A stretch of 64,000 nt of DNA from Saprospiraceae bacterium (GCA_016706365.1 JADJJU010000009.1:144501-208500); one strand, 5' to 3'. Positions 30,040-39,056 are shown, counted from the stretch's first letter. The notes: generated by a model not told the origin, from the sequence alone. Program-made: numbers and translations.

Positions 30040-31282
30040 GCGCTTTCATTTTAGGTGATTCATCTTTCAAGTTTTCAGGGGTGACAGCAGGGAGAGATTT
30101 TTCAGCCCGGTCTAACACCAAGACCAGAAAACTTCGCCATAATATCACAGCGGGTGGAACTTGTTCTATTATCATTGAAAATAGGCTGACAGGTCTGTAA
30201 GGAACATCCCCAAACCCGTTTCTATCCCTGTCATATCCCTGATATTTATCCCAATAATTTTGATCCAGTGAATTGAGGACTGTCCTGCTATTAGTAGAAA
30301 TATCAAAAGTATTTCCCTTAAAATTATTCTTGCTAAATGTATTATCATCACAACTAGCCATCAGCTTTATGGCATATCCATTTTCTCTAAATTCATTCAA
30401 ATGAAAAACAGTGCGGCTGACACCTTCCATATAAATGCCGGAAGTATTAGATGAAAAAATATTGAATTCAACATGGCTATCCCTAATATCTTTTAAGAGC
30501 ATTCCATAAGATGACGAGCCCCAGTTTTGCTCAAATGAATTGTATCGCATCGTGACATTGGTGGTGTACATTACTGCTACCCCTGCTCCATTATTGATAA
30601 ATGAATTGTGATAATATTCATCATTATGCGAAAACATAAAGTGCAGCCCGTAGCGCTTATTTTTTCTGCTGATATTATTTATAATCTTTGAATTGGTAAC
30701 AAACTCGAAGTAGATTCCATCTCTGTGCCCCTCAATCTCATTGCCCTGAATATAAGCATCTGAACACTTCCAGAGATGAATTCCATTTCCATGTTCATAT
30801 TCATGTTCACCCTCAGTCAGGAGAGTATTGCATTCGATGATGATTCCAGTAGAATTTGAAATGTGAATTCCAAAAAAAGTGTGTTCCAGGGTATTATAGC
30901 TGATGTTTACATTATTAGCATCGAGACATTTTATGGCTGCTTTATCTTCCATGCTGGAACGTCCTGTATTAATGATTTTGAAACCGTTTATGGTGACACC
31001 GGAGGCGGCAATTGTGAATATTTCATGCTTAAATTCGCCATCCAGCACGGGTTGATCAATACCTAGAAGGTAGAGTGATTTGGTAATCAAGATATTAGCT
31101 TCCTTATATAAACCAGGATATACTTTGATAGTATCACCATCTACTGCAGAGGCAACAGCCACTGTAATTGGATTCCCATGTGAAGCCTTTACCTCAATTA
31201 TCTTGGCATCCATTAGTCCTGCATGAACGAAACTCAAAATGAAAAAAAAGAAACTGAGACGAATTTTACGAATACTAAACAT
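30023..31282 (-). CDS. nosD: NosD-like periplasmic copper-assembly protein
   Basis: Periplasmic protein required for building the CuZ site, acting with NosFY. 419 residues with an N-terminal signal peptide (LSFFFFILSFVHAG), then a right-handed parallel beta-helix of NosD type with repeating short turns (NSTGIIIECNTLLTEGEHEY; GIHLWKCSDAYIQGNEIEGH; YHNSFINNGAGVAVMYTTNV). The motif NYWDKYQGYDRDRNGFGDVP is typical of NosD. A hydrophobic C-terminal segment (AVILWRSFLVLVL) may be a membrane anchor. Lies 12 bp after nosL. Confidence 0.91.
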   Translation of the reverse strand: MFSIRKIRLSFFFFILSFVHAGLMDAKIIEVKASHGNPITVAVASAVDGDTIKVYPGLYKEANILITKSLYLLGIDQPVLDGEFKHEIFTIAASGVTINGFKIINTGRSSMEDKAAIKCLDANNVNISYNTLEHTFFGIHISNSTGIIIECNTLLTEGEHEYEHGNGIHLWKCSDAYIQGNEIEGHRDGIYFEFVTNSKIINNISRKNKRYGLHFMFSHNDEYYHNSFINNGAGVAVMYTTNVTMRYNSFEQNWGSSSYGMLLKDIRDSHVEFNIFSSNTSGIYMEGVSRTVFHLNEFRENGYAIKLMASCDDNTFSKNNFKGNTFDISTNSRTVLNSLDQNYWDKYQGYDRDRNGFGDVPYRPVSLFSMIIEQVPPAVILWRSFLVLVLDRAEKSLPAVTPENLKDESPKMKAHDLHS

Positions 31283-31294
31283 AGTTTGATTTTT

Positions 31295-31744
31295 CTATTC
31301 CTCTACACTAAACTTTTTCCATACCTGATCCCAACTTATCTCTTCACCTTTCAATAGCTCATGATGCGCCTGCTGTAACCTGCCAATTCCGAATGCAGCA
31401 ACTCTGCTCGCCATAGGTGTACGCAATTCCCCGGAATGAATGTAGGACGCGGTCCTGGCATCTATTATTTTTCCGGGATCACTGTAATCCAATACGTACA
31501 GGGAATGCTTATCCTGAGGCGATATTTTATTTTCAACCATATATTCAACCAGACAATTAATATCATCAAACTTGTATACCCTTCCCTTATCTGTCACAAG
31601 TTCTGTCCCAAATTTGGGGTCCATGATTGTCATCTTGCACCAGGTGCATGCATCTTTTCCAAAGTCAATCGGCTCAGGTCCTGAACTACAGGCTGTAATG
31701 GCCAGACATAAAAGGAAAAGTAAACTTTTATTAAGTAAATTCAT
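31295..31744 (-). CDS. nosL: NosL copper-binding lipoprotein
   Basis: Outer- or inner-membrane lipoprotein that delivers Cu(I) to NosZ. Lipoprotein signal LLFLLCLAITACSSG, then the NosL motif DACTWCKMTIMDPKFGTELV with C-x2-C-K-M, and KVYKFDD-type sequence (RVYKFDDINCLVEYM), followed by ASRVAAFGI. 149 residues, normal size. Tightly packed between the membrane protein at 31755 and nosD. Confidence 0.93.
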   Translation of the reverse strand: MNLLNKSLLFLLCLAITACSSGPEPIDFGKDACTWCKMTIMDPKFGTELVTDKGRVYKFDDINCLVEYMVENKISPQDKHSLYVLDYSDPGKIIDARTASYIHSGELRTPMASRVAAFGIGRLQQAHHELLKGEEISWDQVWKKFSVEE

Positions 31745-31754
31745 AATGAGATTT

Positions 31755-32366
31755 TTATTTTAAAAGTGTGCTCGCAGATGTAAATCTCTTCTGCAATTTC
31801 TTTTTAAATATTTCAATAAAAACGACAGCGACGGCGAGAATACCGGAAACTAATGCAATCCAACCTCCGATCGCAGGTCCTGCATAAGCAACAAAATTCA
31901 ATAATTCTTTTGAGCCTATAAGTGGGGGCTGGTACACCATTCCCGGAACAATGATTGCTGCTTTTGGATCAAGATTGTGTCCATAATCATAGCTCCATAA
32001 GTAAAAGTCAACAAACCCTGCAACAGCAGATCCTACCAGTACCAATAACCAAATCCAGGAACTGATTTTCTTTCCCCAAAGAGCCAGAAGCAGCCCTGTC
32101 ACAATCATTCCCCCTGCTATATAGGGCATGATCTTGAACTCAGGAAACATTTCAGTTTGAATATTTTTCATCCCAATATAATGGTTGAGCCCATTAATTG
32201 TATTGATGTCTCCTGATACCTGATACAGCCAAATTTGCATGCTGAGCCATTCAGGGTATTGCGGAGCCCAAAGATCTATCTGCCAAATTGGAGTAAAAAA
32301 AAGAATGATCAGCAGAAGGGATGAAAGTAAGATAAGCCATCTCGATAGCGGCGTTAATTTTGTCAT
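31755..32366 (-). CDS. Membrane protein of the nos cluster (NosB position)
   Basis: 203 residues with about four membrane helices (residues ~8-26, 80-98, 102-122, 163-187) and a periplasmic loop rich in His, Met, Tyr and Trp (INGLNHYIGMKNIQTEMFPE). I do not recognise a named domain. Its place directly after nosZ in a Sec-type (clade II) cluster is where the membrane protein NosB sits in Wolinella-type clusters, so a role in NosZ maturation or copper handling is plausible, but this is inference from position. Confidence 0.65.
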   Translation of the reverse strand: MTKLTPLSRWLILLSSLLLIILFFTPIWQIDLWAPQYPEWLSMQIWLYQVSGDINTINGLNHYIGMKNIQTEMFPEFKIMPYIAGGMIVTGLLLALWGKKISSWIWLLVLVGSAVAGFVDFYLWSYDYGHNLDPKAAIIVPGMVYQPPLIGSKELLNFVAYAGPAIGGWIALVSGILAVAVVFIEIFKKKLQKRFTSASTLLK

Positions 32367-32393
32367 GTCTATTTTATTAATACCAACTAATAG

Positions 32394-32423
32394 AAGTATG
32401 CCCCTATGTGAAGGGGCATACTT
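32394..32423 (-). promoter_or_regulatory. Perfect 11-bp hairpin between nosZ and the next gene
   Basis: AAGTATGCCCC and GGGGCATACTT form a perfect 11-bp stem with an 8-nt loop, 17 nt after the nosZ stop. There is no U-run after it, so it is not a standard terminator; it could protect the 3' end of a processed nosZ mRNA or attenuate transcription into the accessory genes. Confidence 0.6.
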
Positions 32424-32439
32424 ATTCTACATGTTGTAA

Positions 32440-34416
32440 TTATTTACCTTCTTCTCCATCGAGAGAATATTTGATAGGTACCGCGCTACCTTTCGGCGAT
32501 ACCCTTATGTAACCTTGCATCTCCTGGTGTAAGGCTGAGCAAAAGTCTGTACAATAGAACGGGTATATTCCCACTCTCTTTGGCATCCATTTCAATGTTT
32601 GAGTGGCCCCCGGCATGATTAATGTTTCCGCATTATCGGCACCTTTGATGGCAAATCCATGAGGTACATCCCAGTCCTGTTCCATATTTGTCACATGGAA
32701 ATACACTTCATCGCCTACTTTTATACCTTCAATATTGTCAGGAGAGAAATGCGAACGGATGGAAGTAAGATACACTCTCACTACATTCCCTTCTCTAACT
32801 ACTCTGGCATCTGCGGGAGACTTAACTGCCTGAGGGTGTTGATTGTCTTCAATTTTGAAGATTTTCACACTCTTCTCCTTGATCAAACTTGCCGGTATTG
32901 CTTCCGCATAATGTGGTTCACCAATGGTAGGGAAGTCAAGCAAAAGTTTCATTTTATCACCGGATATATCAAACAATTGTGCAGAGTGACAAAGCTCCGG
33001 TCCAGTCGGAAGATATCTGTCTTTTGTGATTTTGTTGTATGCAACTAAATATTTTCCATGAGGTTTGGCAGTACATCCTCCCGGAATCATTAAGTGTCCC
33101 ACAGAGTAATATGTTGGAACTCTGTCCATTACTTCAAGCGAGCTGATATTCCATTTGACAACCTCAGAAGACACAAACATGGAAGTATATGCATTTCCTT
33201 TTCCGTCAAATTCTGTATGCAAAGGGCCTAAACCTGGTTTTTCGACAATACCATGGAGCGCAGATTCATATTTCACTACAGAAAGGCCATCGTATTCACC
33301 TTCGAAATCACTGTTTTCAATGGCAGTCATGAGTTTGGTAAATGAAAATACAGGAATCATGGCTGCAAGCTTTCCGCTACCTACAATGTATTCACCTGTA
33401 GGATCCACATCGCAACCATGAGGCGATTTGGGGCAGGGTATCATATAAACCAGATCATCAAAATCCCTGATATCCAACTGCAGGACATCTTCCTTGATGG
33501 TTGAAGTTGTTATGTGCGTCTTATGGTCCAGTTTATTATGAGCATATTTAGCTTTCACTTTTTTACCTTTGCCTGCTTTGATATATTCTTCTGCCTTCTT
33601 CCAGTTGACAGCCATGATAAAGTCCTTATCTTTCTGAGAAGCATTTACCTCCAATAAACTGTATGCTTGCTCAGTATTATAGCAAGAGAAGAAAAACCAA
33701 CCGTGAGACTTTCCTTTTCCGGCTCTTGCAAGGTCAAAGTTGACTCCAGGAGTCACTAACTGAAAGGCTATATCCATCGTACCGTCATCTCCGACTTTTA
33801 CAAAGCTGATCGTTCCTTTGAAATTTTCCTTGTAAGTATTTATCGGAACATCTCTTTGTGCATCATCACCCATAGGCACAGAGAAACGGGTACCTGCTAT
33901 CACATATTCAGTGTTTTCTGTAATAAATGGAGAGGAGTGATTTCCTGCACTATTAGGAATTTCAAGAATCTCTGCAGTCTCAAAAGTTGTGAGATCCACC
34001 CTGGCAATTCTTGGCGTATTATTTGCATTTGCGAAAGCCCAGCGTCCATCATGTTCACCCTTGGTAGTTGAGATGGCGATATGGTGTAAATCATCCCAGG
34101 GTACAAATCCATGAGAAGTGTTTAACATAGGTTTTGACTCTTCACTATAGCCATATCCATTCTCAGGAAAGACAGAGAAAACGGGAAGAATCTTAAGTAC
34201 ACGTCCGGAAGGAAGACCTACTACGCTGATTTGCCCATTGAATCCGCCGGACACGATATTATAAAATTCGTCATGTTCTCCAGGTGCCACGTATACTTTA
34301 GAAGCTGCATCACCGACACTCACTGAGCCGGGAGATTTGGGTCTGCAAGAAGTCTGAAACAATGCCAGAAAAGCAATGGCTGCTAAACTCGAACTGATTA
34401 ATGTATTCCTTTTCAT
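32440..34416 (-). CDS. nosZ: Nitrous oxide reductase NosZ, clade II (Sec-dependent)
   Basis: Reduces N2O to N2, the last step of denitrification. 658 residues. The N-terminus is a Sec/lipoprotein-type signal (SLAAIAFLALFQTSCRP) and lacks a twin-arginine motif, which marks the clade II ('atypical') enzyme. The beta-propeller carries CuZ histidines, e.g. PWDDLHHIAIS and GNHSSP. The C-terminal cupredoxin domain has the CuA ligands Cys622, Cys626, His630 and Met633 (FYCTDFCSALHQEM) plus a His in WDVPHGFAI. All expected motifs are present and the ORF is unbroken. Electrons probably come from the cytochrome c encoded upstream. Confidence 0.97.
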   Translation of the reverse strand: MKRNTLISSSLAAIAFLALFQTSCRPKSPGSVSVGDAASKVYVAPGEHDEFYNIVSGGFNGQISVVGLPSGRVLKILPVFSVFPENGYGYSEESKPMLNTSHGFVPWDDLHHIAISTTKGEHDGRWAFANANNTPRIARVDLTTFETAEILEIPNSAGNHSSPFITENTEYVIAGTRFSVPMGDDAQRDVPINTYKENFKGTISFVKVGDDGTMDIAFQLVTPGVNFDLARAGKGKSHGWFFFSCYNTEQAYSLLEVNASQKDKDFIMAVNWKKAEEYIKAGKGKKVKAKYAHNKLDHKTHITTSTIKEDVLQLDIRDFDDLVYMIPCPKSPHGCDVDPTGEYIVGSGKLAAMIPVFSFTKLMTAIENSDFEGEYDGLSVVKYESALHGIVEKPGLGPLHTEFDGKGNAYTSMFVSSEVVKWNISSLEVMDRVPTYYSVGHLMIPGGCTAKPHGKYLVAYNKITKDRYLPTGPELCHSAQLFDISGDKMKLLLDFPTIGEPHYAEAIPASLIKEKSVKIFKIEDNQHPQAVKSPADARVVREGNVVRVYLTSIRSHFSPDNIEGIKVGDEVYFHVTNMEQDWDVPHGFAIKGADNAETLIMPGATQTLKWMPKRVGIYPFYCTDFCSALHQEMQGYIRVSPKGSAVPIKYSLDGEEGK

Positions 34417-34454
34417 TGAAAAATAAATTTGTGTTTTTAATAAATACCATATTA

Positions 34455-35018
34455 TTATTCAGGTAATAATACCTTGTCGATGATATACACGACACCATTA
34501 GAAGCTCTGACGACACCTGTAATATTAGCGCCGTTCACAGTGAGTTGTTCACCGCTTTTGCCCAATGTCACATTTTTTAGATTTACCTGATTAAACTGTC
34601 TTCCGTCTTTGAACATCGTTTCCTGAATAACCCCTACAAAAACATGATACTCCAGGATATCCTGAAGTTTTGCCTTATTTTCAGGCTGAAGCAGGCTTTC
34701 AACTGTACCTTCAGGAAGTGCATCGAATGCGCCATTGACCGGAGCAAATACTGTGAATGGTCCGGCATTGGAGAGTACATCTACAAGGCCAGCAGCCTGT
34801 ACTGCCGTCACCAAGGTGGTATGATCGGGAGAAGATACTGCAACCTGCACTACATTTCGCTGTGATTCATCATCCTGGACGGCAGACTGACCGGCACCCG
34901 CCGGTTCGGTGCTTGAGGACACATTTGCTGTCTGATCCTGGCCTGCACATGCAAAGAAAAATAAAATACATACTGAACTAAGGAGTATCAGGTATGACAG
35001 GGTTTTCATGATTTTCAT
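34455..35018 (-). CDS. Fasciclin-domain lipoprotein in the nos cluster
   Basis: 187 residues. Lipoprotein signal (ILLSSVCILFFFACAGQ) followed by a single fasciclin (FAS1) domain: TTLVTAVQAAGLVDVLSNAG, PFTVFAPVNGAFDALPEGTV, LQDILEYHVFVG and GVVYIIDKVLLP. FAS1 domains usually mediate adhesion or protein contacts; a specific function next to nosZ is unknown. The start is MKIMKTL (35018) or MKTL (35009). It lies between cytochrome c and nosZ on the same strand. Confidence 0.87.
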   Translation of the reverse strand: MKIMKTLSYLILLSSVCILFFFACAGQDQTANVSSSTEPAGAGQSAVQDDESQRNVVQVAVSSPDHTTLVTAVQAAGLVDVLSNAGPFTVFAPVNGAFDALPEGTVESLLQPENKAKLQDILEYHVFVGVIQETMFKDGRQFNQVNLKNVTLGKSGEQLTVNGANITGVVRASNGVVYIIDKVLLPE

Positions 35019-35037
35019 TTATTAATTGATTAAGTGG

Positions 35038-35531
35038 TTATTTTACAGCCTGATCACGTAGTTTAAGTCGCTCTTCATCATTATTTCTAAAGAATTCGAG
35101 AATATCTCTTGCTTCGCTTACAGACACATTTTGATTGGGCATTCGTGTCAGACATTCTTCAAGTAAGGCTTGAGCAGTCGGATCTTCGTCCAGCATGACA
35201 TTGACATTGGTAATCATGTTCATGACCCATTCAGGGCGTCTTCTGTTAGTGACTCCTTCAAATCCCGGACCCACTACACGTTTCCCATCCAGCTTATGAC
35301 AAGCTGAGCATTTCATGTCGTAAATCGGTTTCCCTCTGACCACCATATCCTGATTTATTCCGTCTCCCAGGTCGACGTTAGTAATTTCTCCGACACCTTT
35401 TCCCTCAGCGATCGACGAAGGCTTTCTTTTGCAGGTACCTCTGATTCGGATTCTTTTGGTTTTTCTTCCGAACCGCAGGCAAACCAAAAAACTGGGATAA
35501 ATAATGCCAGCATAATTAATAATTTTTTCAT
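35038..35531 (-). CDS. c-type cytochrome lipoprotein of the nos cluster, one frameshift
   Basis: Mono-heme cytochrome c with CSACH (YDMKCSACHKLDGKRVVGPG) and a distal Met in TRMPNQNVS, suited to donate electrons to NosZ. The long ORF starts without a signal peptide, but in another frame from the ATG at 35531 there is MKKLLIMLALFIPVFWFACG, a lipoprotein signal, continuing to VPAKES; one base missing near 35424 joins it to PSSIAEGKGVGEITN. Corrected length about 164 residues. First gene of the cytochrome-fasciclin-nosZ run. Confidence 0.83.
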
Positions 35532-35541
35532 AACGTTTGGT

Positions 35542-36671
35542 TTAATAGATTAAAGATAAAATTGTCTTAATAATAAATAATATGATTTCCGTAAGAATGA
35601 AGCCGGAAATGAAAATCCATGCACCAATTCGCCCTGGCATGTCAGATAAATCAACAATCTGTTTATGTTTTAAAACACCTATAATAAAGCATGAGATAGA
35701 ACCCAGCATTGTCAGGTGCACAAATCCCACTACAAATTGCCGGATAGTATATGATATTACAGCTATCTGCGGTATCACGACACAAGCCTGTACAAGAATT
35801 TTAAGTATGAATGAAATCAAGGCAATAGAAAAGAAAACTTTAACCGAAAACTGCGATGTTCGATACATTTGTTTTATACCCCTAGAAAGTAAACCTGCTC
35901 CTGCCACAAGAGCTGCCAGTTGAATAAGACACCTGCTCCATTCAGGAAAAATAATGTATCCTCAGGTGAGCTCCATGTAACAGCAAGGGCAAAGGTCAAA
36001 ATAAAGGAGATAACTATTAAGAAAAAAAAGTCTGAATCTTCCTGGGTTAATCTCAACGTTTTGTTCAGAGAGTAACTTAAAGAGAATTGCTAAAGCACCA
36101 AAAGTAAACCAGCCATTAAACTGAAAATGGAGGAAAAACTGGATGGACATATGATACAAGGATGGAATTCTTCAAATTAAACATCATGACAGGACCAAGG
36201 TCCCATACTCCAAGCGTAGAAATTAACATCCAAACAATGGCCGTACGCATTAATAGTCCTGAAAAATTATTTTTATATTCAATAAGTCTCCAGATGAAAA
36301 ACACAAATACATAACTGGCAAGAATGTGAAGTGTCGAAAATATAATGGAGAATAAGCCATACCCTGAATAGGAAAGCTGATCATCATCCTAGGACTGTGA
36401 GTTGAGTAAACCAAAACAGACCAGAGAATTTCTTTTTAATGCGTTGTTCTTCAGGAAGAAACAGGAACCAGATCAGGCAGTAAAAAGCAAGATAAAGCCA
36501 GCCCAATAATGCGACATGTGAATGACCATGTCTTAGGTTTTTGAATTCTATCCAATCGATTTCAATAATGAAGGCCAAACGCAATAATAGACCCATTATA
36601 GATGCAATCGCAAAATTAATCAGGGCGATTCCGATCCAGTATTTCAATTTGTGATGTTGATGCTCATGCAT
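35542..36671 (-). pseudogene. Heme-copper-oxidase-like polytopic membrane protein, heavily frameshifted
   Basis: Five overlapping ORF pieces in different frames spell one hydrophobic protein of about 375 residues. In order: LRHGHSHVALLGWLYLAFYC, MMISFPIQGYGLFSIIFSTL (reconstructed), WRLIEYKNNFSGLLMRTAIV, LYHMSIQFFLHFQFNGWFTF (reconstructed), TFALAVTWSSPEDTLFFLNG, LIQLAALVAGAGLL and QFVVGFVHLTMLGSIS. Conserved His in G-H-S-H, Y-H-M-S-I-Q-F-F-L-H-F and V-H-L recall NO- or O2-handling membrane proteins (NnrS or oxidase subunit I-like); the assignment is tentative. At least four frame changes in 1.1 kb is more than elsewhere in the window, so decay is possible as well as sequence error. Confidence 0.6.
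35551..35570. promoter_or_regulatory. Putative Rrf2-type operator, copy 1 (cytochrome c / nosZ)
   Basis: TAAAGATAAAATTGTCTTAA, a near-palindrome matching the copies at 38767, 38909 and 43018 (core AAGA-N8-TCTT). It lies 20 bp upstream of the cytochrome c ATG, overlapping the 3' end of the membrane protein gene. Because it is inside coding sequence and has no clear -7 element after it, this is the weakest of the four copies. Confidence 0.45.
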
Positions 36672-36837
36672 ATCCTTTAGATTTGAACACTTAAGATTTG
36701 CGAAAAATAAAATTACAGGATCTGCTTTAAATAACCTATTTCATTCTGCCATAATATTGAATTTTTGAGTGAAATTTTCAAAGTGTATTTATCTAAAAAT
36801 AATTTAAATTTATTTAAAATAACAGCAGGATTTTGTA

Positions 36838-37216
36838 CTATTCCAGTTGAGTTACAACAAATTCAGTTATTGTTTTTATAATTTCATGTTTTATAACCAC
36901 ATATCCTGCATCCTCAATTTTTGAAATTATAGCTTCAATGTGGTTTTTTTTGTTCGTATTCAATAATGGCATACTTTTCTTCCAGGTAAACTTTTACATC
37001 TTTCACTCCGTCGATTGCTCCAACTTTTTTTTCAATTTTCTGTGCGCAGCGCATACATGACATTCCCTCTATATACATTTTTATCCGGGTGGTGTCCTTC
37101 AGTATTGTACAATCAAAATTTAATGACCTGTTACTGTCTGCAAGTACCGATTGAGAGCTGATCATACCGATGAGAAATAATAGACTTGTCAGACAAATTT
37201 GAAAAGAGTAGTTCAT
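36838..37216 (-). CDS. Secreted heavy-metal-associated (HMA) domain protein, one frameshift
   Basis: Signal peptide (LTSLLFLIGMISSQSVLAD) then an HMA fold: MYIEGMSCMRCAQKIEKKVG has the M-x-C-x2-C metal site, followed by GVKDVKVYLEEKYAIIEY. The frame breaks in the run of eight T (plus strand 36944-36951); with one fewer base the domain finishes normally as NHIEAIISKIEDAGYVVIKH and stops at TAG 36840-36838. Likely a periplasmic copper carrier; placed next to the nos genes, it may help supply copper to NosZ (inference). Confidence 0.8.
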
Positions 37217-37313
37217 GTATTAAGGTTGAATCAAGTTATGTAAATGTATTACATTAATTTTAAAAATCAAAGTGATTGGGTATTTATTTGGTTGGGCCCC
37301 GATTTGCTCAGTT

Positions 37314-38726
37314 TTACGTACCGGCACCATCATTGCCTTCAATAATTTTGGGATTAATCTTTTCAAATCTTACCGTAAAATGCCGCAAAAAAGGAGGCTC
37401 GTACAAAATTTTAAAACCGCTGAGGATCTGATCCATTTCTTTTATCTCTTTAAAAATGTCAAGCACATAATCTATATGACTTTGAGTATAGACCCTTCTC
37501 GGAATCGCCAGCCTGACCAATTCTTTTCTGGCCGGGGTAAAATTCCCCTCGCTGTCAAACTTACCAAACATGACGCTGCCCACATCGACACTTCTGATTC
37601 CTCCTCGGACATATAATTCACATACCAGAGCCTGGCCGGGAAATTCATGAGGCAGTATGTGAGGAAAGAGTTGACCGGCATCTACATATACTGCGTGTCC
37701 ACCTATAGGCCAAAGCACTGGAATACCCATATTCCTGAGTCTCTCTCCTAAATAAGCAGTACTTTTAATCCTGTACTCAAGGTAATCCGGTTCAAATACC
37801 TCTCTCAGCCCAATTGCCATCGCTTGCATATCTCTGCCGGCTAATCCTCCGTAAGTCGAAAATCCTTCAGATAAAATAAGCTGATTGGTACACTTCAAAC
37901 TAAGGGCATAATCTTTCATGCAAAGTAATCCGCCTATATTGACCAGCCCATCTTTTTTGGCACTCAAAATAAATGCATCAGCCAGGCGCAGCATTTTTTG
38001 GGCAATCTCCCTGTATGACCACTCTTCGTACCCACTTTCTCTATGTTTAATAAAATAACTGTTCTCAGCTATTCTGCAACCGTCCAATATGAGAAGTATA
38101 TTTTCCCTGTCACAAATGACCCTGACAGCCTCCACAGATGCCATGCTCACCGGCTGCCCGCCAAAGGAGTTGTTGGTCACGGTTATTACTATCCCTGCTA
38201 TGTTTTCTTTTCCAAGAGAATTGATGCTTGAAACCAGGGACTTCAGATCGATATTTCCTTTAAACGGTAGATATGTATCCGGTTCCATAGACTCCTCCGG
38301 CATAAGATCAATAGCTGTTGCTCCTGTGTTTTCAATATTAGCGCGCGTGGTATCAAAGTGTGTATTGCTTAGAAAATATTTTCCTTTACCTCCCAGAATA
38401 CCAAAGAGGATTCTTTCTGAAGCCCGCCCCTGATGTGTAGGTAGTACATATTCCATACCACTCAAATCTTTGACTTCCTTCTCCAGGTCCAGCCAACTCC
38501 GGGCACCCGCATAACTTTCATCACCCATAATCATTCCCGCCCATTGCGCCTGACTCATTGCACCTGTGCCACTGTCAGTTAATAAATCAATGAATACATC
38601 ATCTGAATTCAGTAGAAAAGGATTGAATCCTGTGTTCCTCAATGCCTCTTCTCTGTAAGCTTCGGTAGTAACCCTGACAGGTTCTACCATCTTAATACGG
38701 AAGGGTTCTACAAGGGTTCTGCTCAT
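37314..38726 (-). CDS. tnaA: Tryptophanase (tryptophan indole-lyase)
   Basis: PLP enzyme of the beta-eliminating lyase family: tryptophan to indole, pyruvate and ammonia. About 470 residues. Start at MSRTLVEPFRIKMVEPV (38726), the typical N-terminus. Seen: DLLTDSGTGAMSQAQWAGMI, LPTHQGRASERILF, VTVTNNSFGGQPVSM-like segment, DGCRIAENSYFI, and the PLP-lysine motif LSAKKDGLVNIGG. To separate it from tyrosine phenol-lyase: the position of the TPL substrate Arg (SMERG in Citrobacter) reads SVDVG, as in tryptophanases, and YEPPFLRHFTVRF matches the TnaA C-terminus. A TATATTTG -7 element and an operator-like palindrome precede it. Confidence 0.88.
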   Translation of the reverse strand: MSRTLVEPFRIKMVEPVRVTTEAYREEALRNTGFNPFLLNSDDVFIDLLTDSGTGAMSQAQWAGMIMGDESYAGARSWLDLEKEVKDLSGMEYVLPTHQGRASERILFGILGGKGKYFLSNTHFDTTRANIENTGATAIDLMPEESMEPDTYLPFKGNIDLKSLVSSINSLGKENIAGIVITVTNNSFGGQPVSMASVEAVRVICDRENILLILDGCRIAENSYFIKHRESGYEEWSYREIAQKMLRLADAFILSAKKDGLVNIGGLLCMKDYALSLKCTNQLILSEGFSTYGGLAGRDMQAMAIGLREVFEPDYLEYRIKSTAYLGERLRNMGIPVLWPIGGHAVYVDAGQLFPHILPHEFPGQALVCELYVRGGIRSVDVGSVMFGKFDSEGNFTPARKELVRLAIPRRVYTQSHIDYVLDIFKEIKEMDQILSGFKILYEPPFLRHFTVRFEKINPKIIEGNDGAGT

Positions 38727-38753
38727 GAGAATTAATTTTTGGAATTTGGTTTG

Positions 38754-38786
38754 CAAATATATATAAATAAGACATAAATATCTTTA
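38754..38786 (-). promoter_or_regulatory. tnaA promoter with putative Rrf2-type operator, copy 2
   Basis: On the minus strand TATATTTG (38761-38754) is a good -7 element 27 nt before the tnaA ATG. Five nt further upstream lies the 20-bp near-palindrome ATAAGACATAAATATCTTTA (38767-38786, plus-strand reading), covering the place of the -33 element, so a bound protein should repress. Confidence 0.6.
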
Positions 38787-39056
38787 ATATAGAAAACTGA
38801 TCTTCCTCATTTCTGTAGATGATATTCGTCATTAATATGCAATACATGCTCTATTGTAATCCTGGTTTGCCGGGAGCTAATTGAATCTAAACAAGTGTTA
38901 AAAAATAAATAAGATAAAAATGTCTTAAATAGTATTAAATTACAAAATGTTATAATATATTTGCCCGCATCGGTTTCTCACATTCTGCTCTGATTTATTT
39001 ACCCGGATTCAGGAAAGTCATGAAGCAGCAATGTAAATCAGAATTGTAAATAATAA
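38787..39056. other. Divergent intergenic region between tnaA and nrdD
   Basis: With the tnaA promoter this gap is 330 bp. It contains no gene; the recognisable elements are the two operator-like palindromes (38767-38786 and 38909-38928) and two -7 elements, one for each divergent gene. Confidence 0.5.
38909..38963 (+). promoter_or_regulatory. nrdD promoter region with putative Rrf2-type operator, copy 3
   Basis: ATAAGATAAAAATGTCTTAA at 38909-38928 is the third copy of the palindrome. TATATTTG at 38956-38963 is a good -7 element, 93 nt before the nrdD ATG. Here the gap between palindrome and -7 element is 27 nt, larger than at tnaA, ric and rrf2, so either the geometry differs or a closer start such as TATTAAAT (38933-38940) is used. 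Confidence 0.55.

Noticed and set aside
37314..38726. Tyrosine phenol-lyase
   Set aside because: The TPL-specific Arg position (SMERG) reads SVDVG and the C-terminal text follows tryptophanase.
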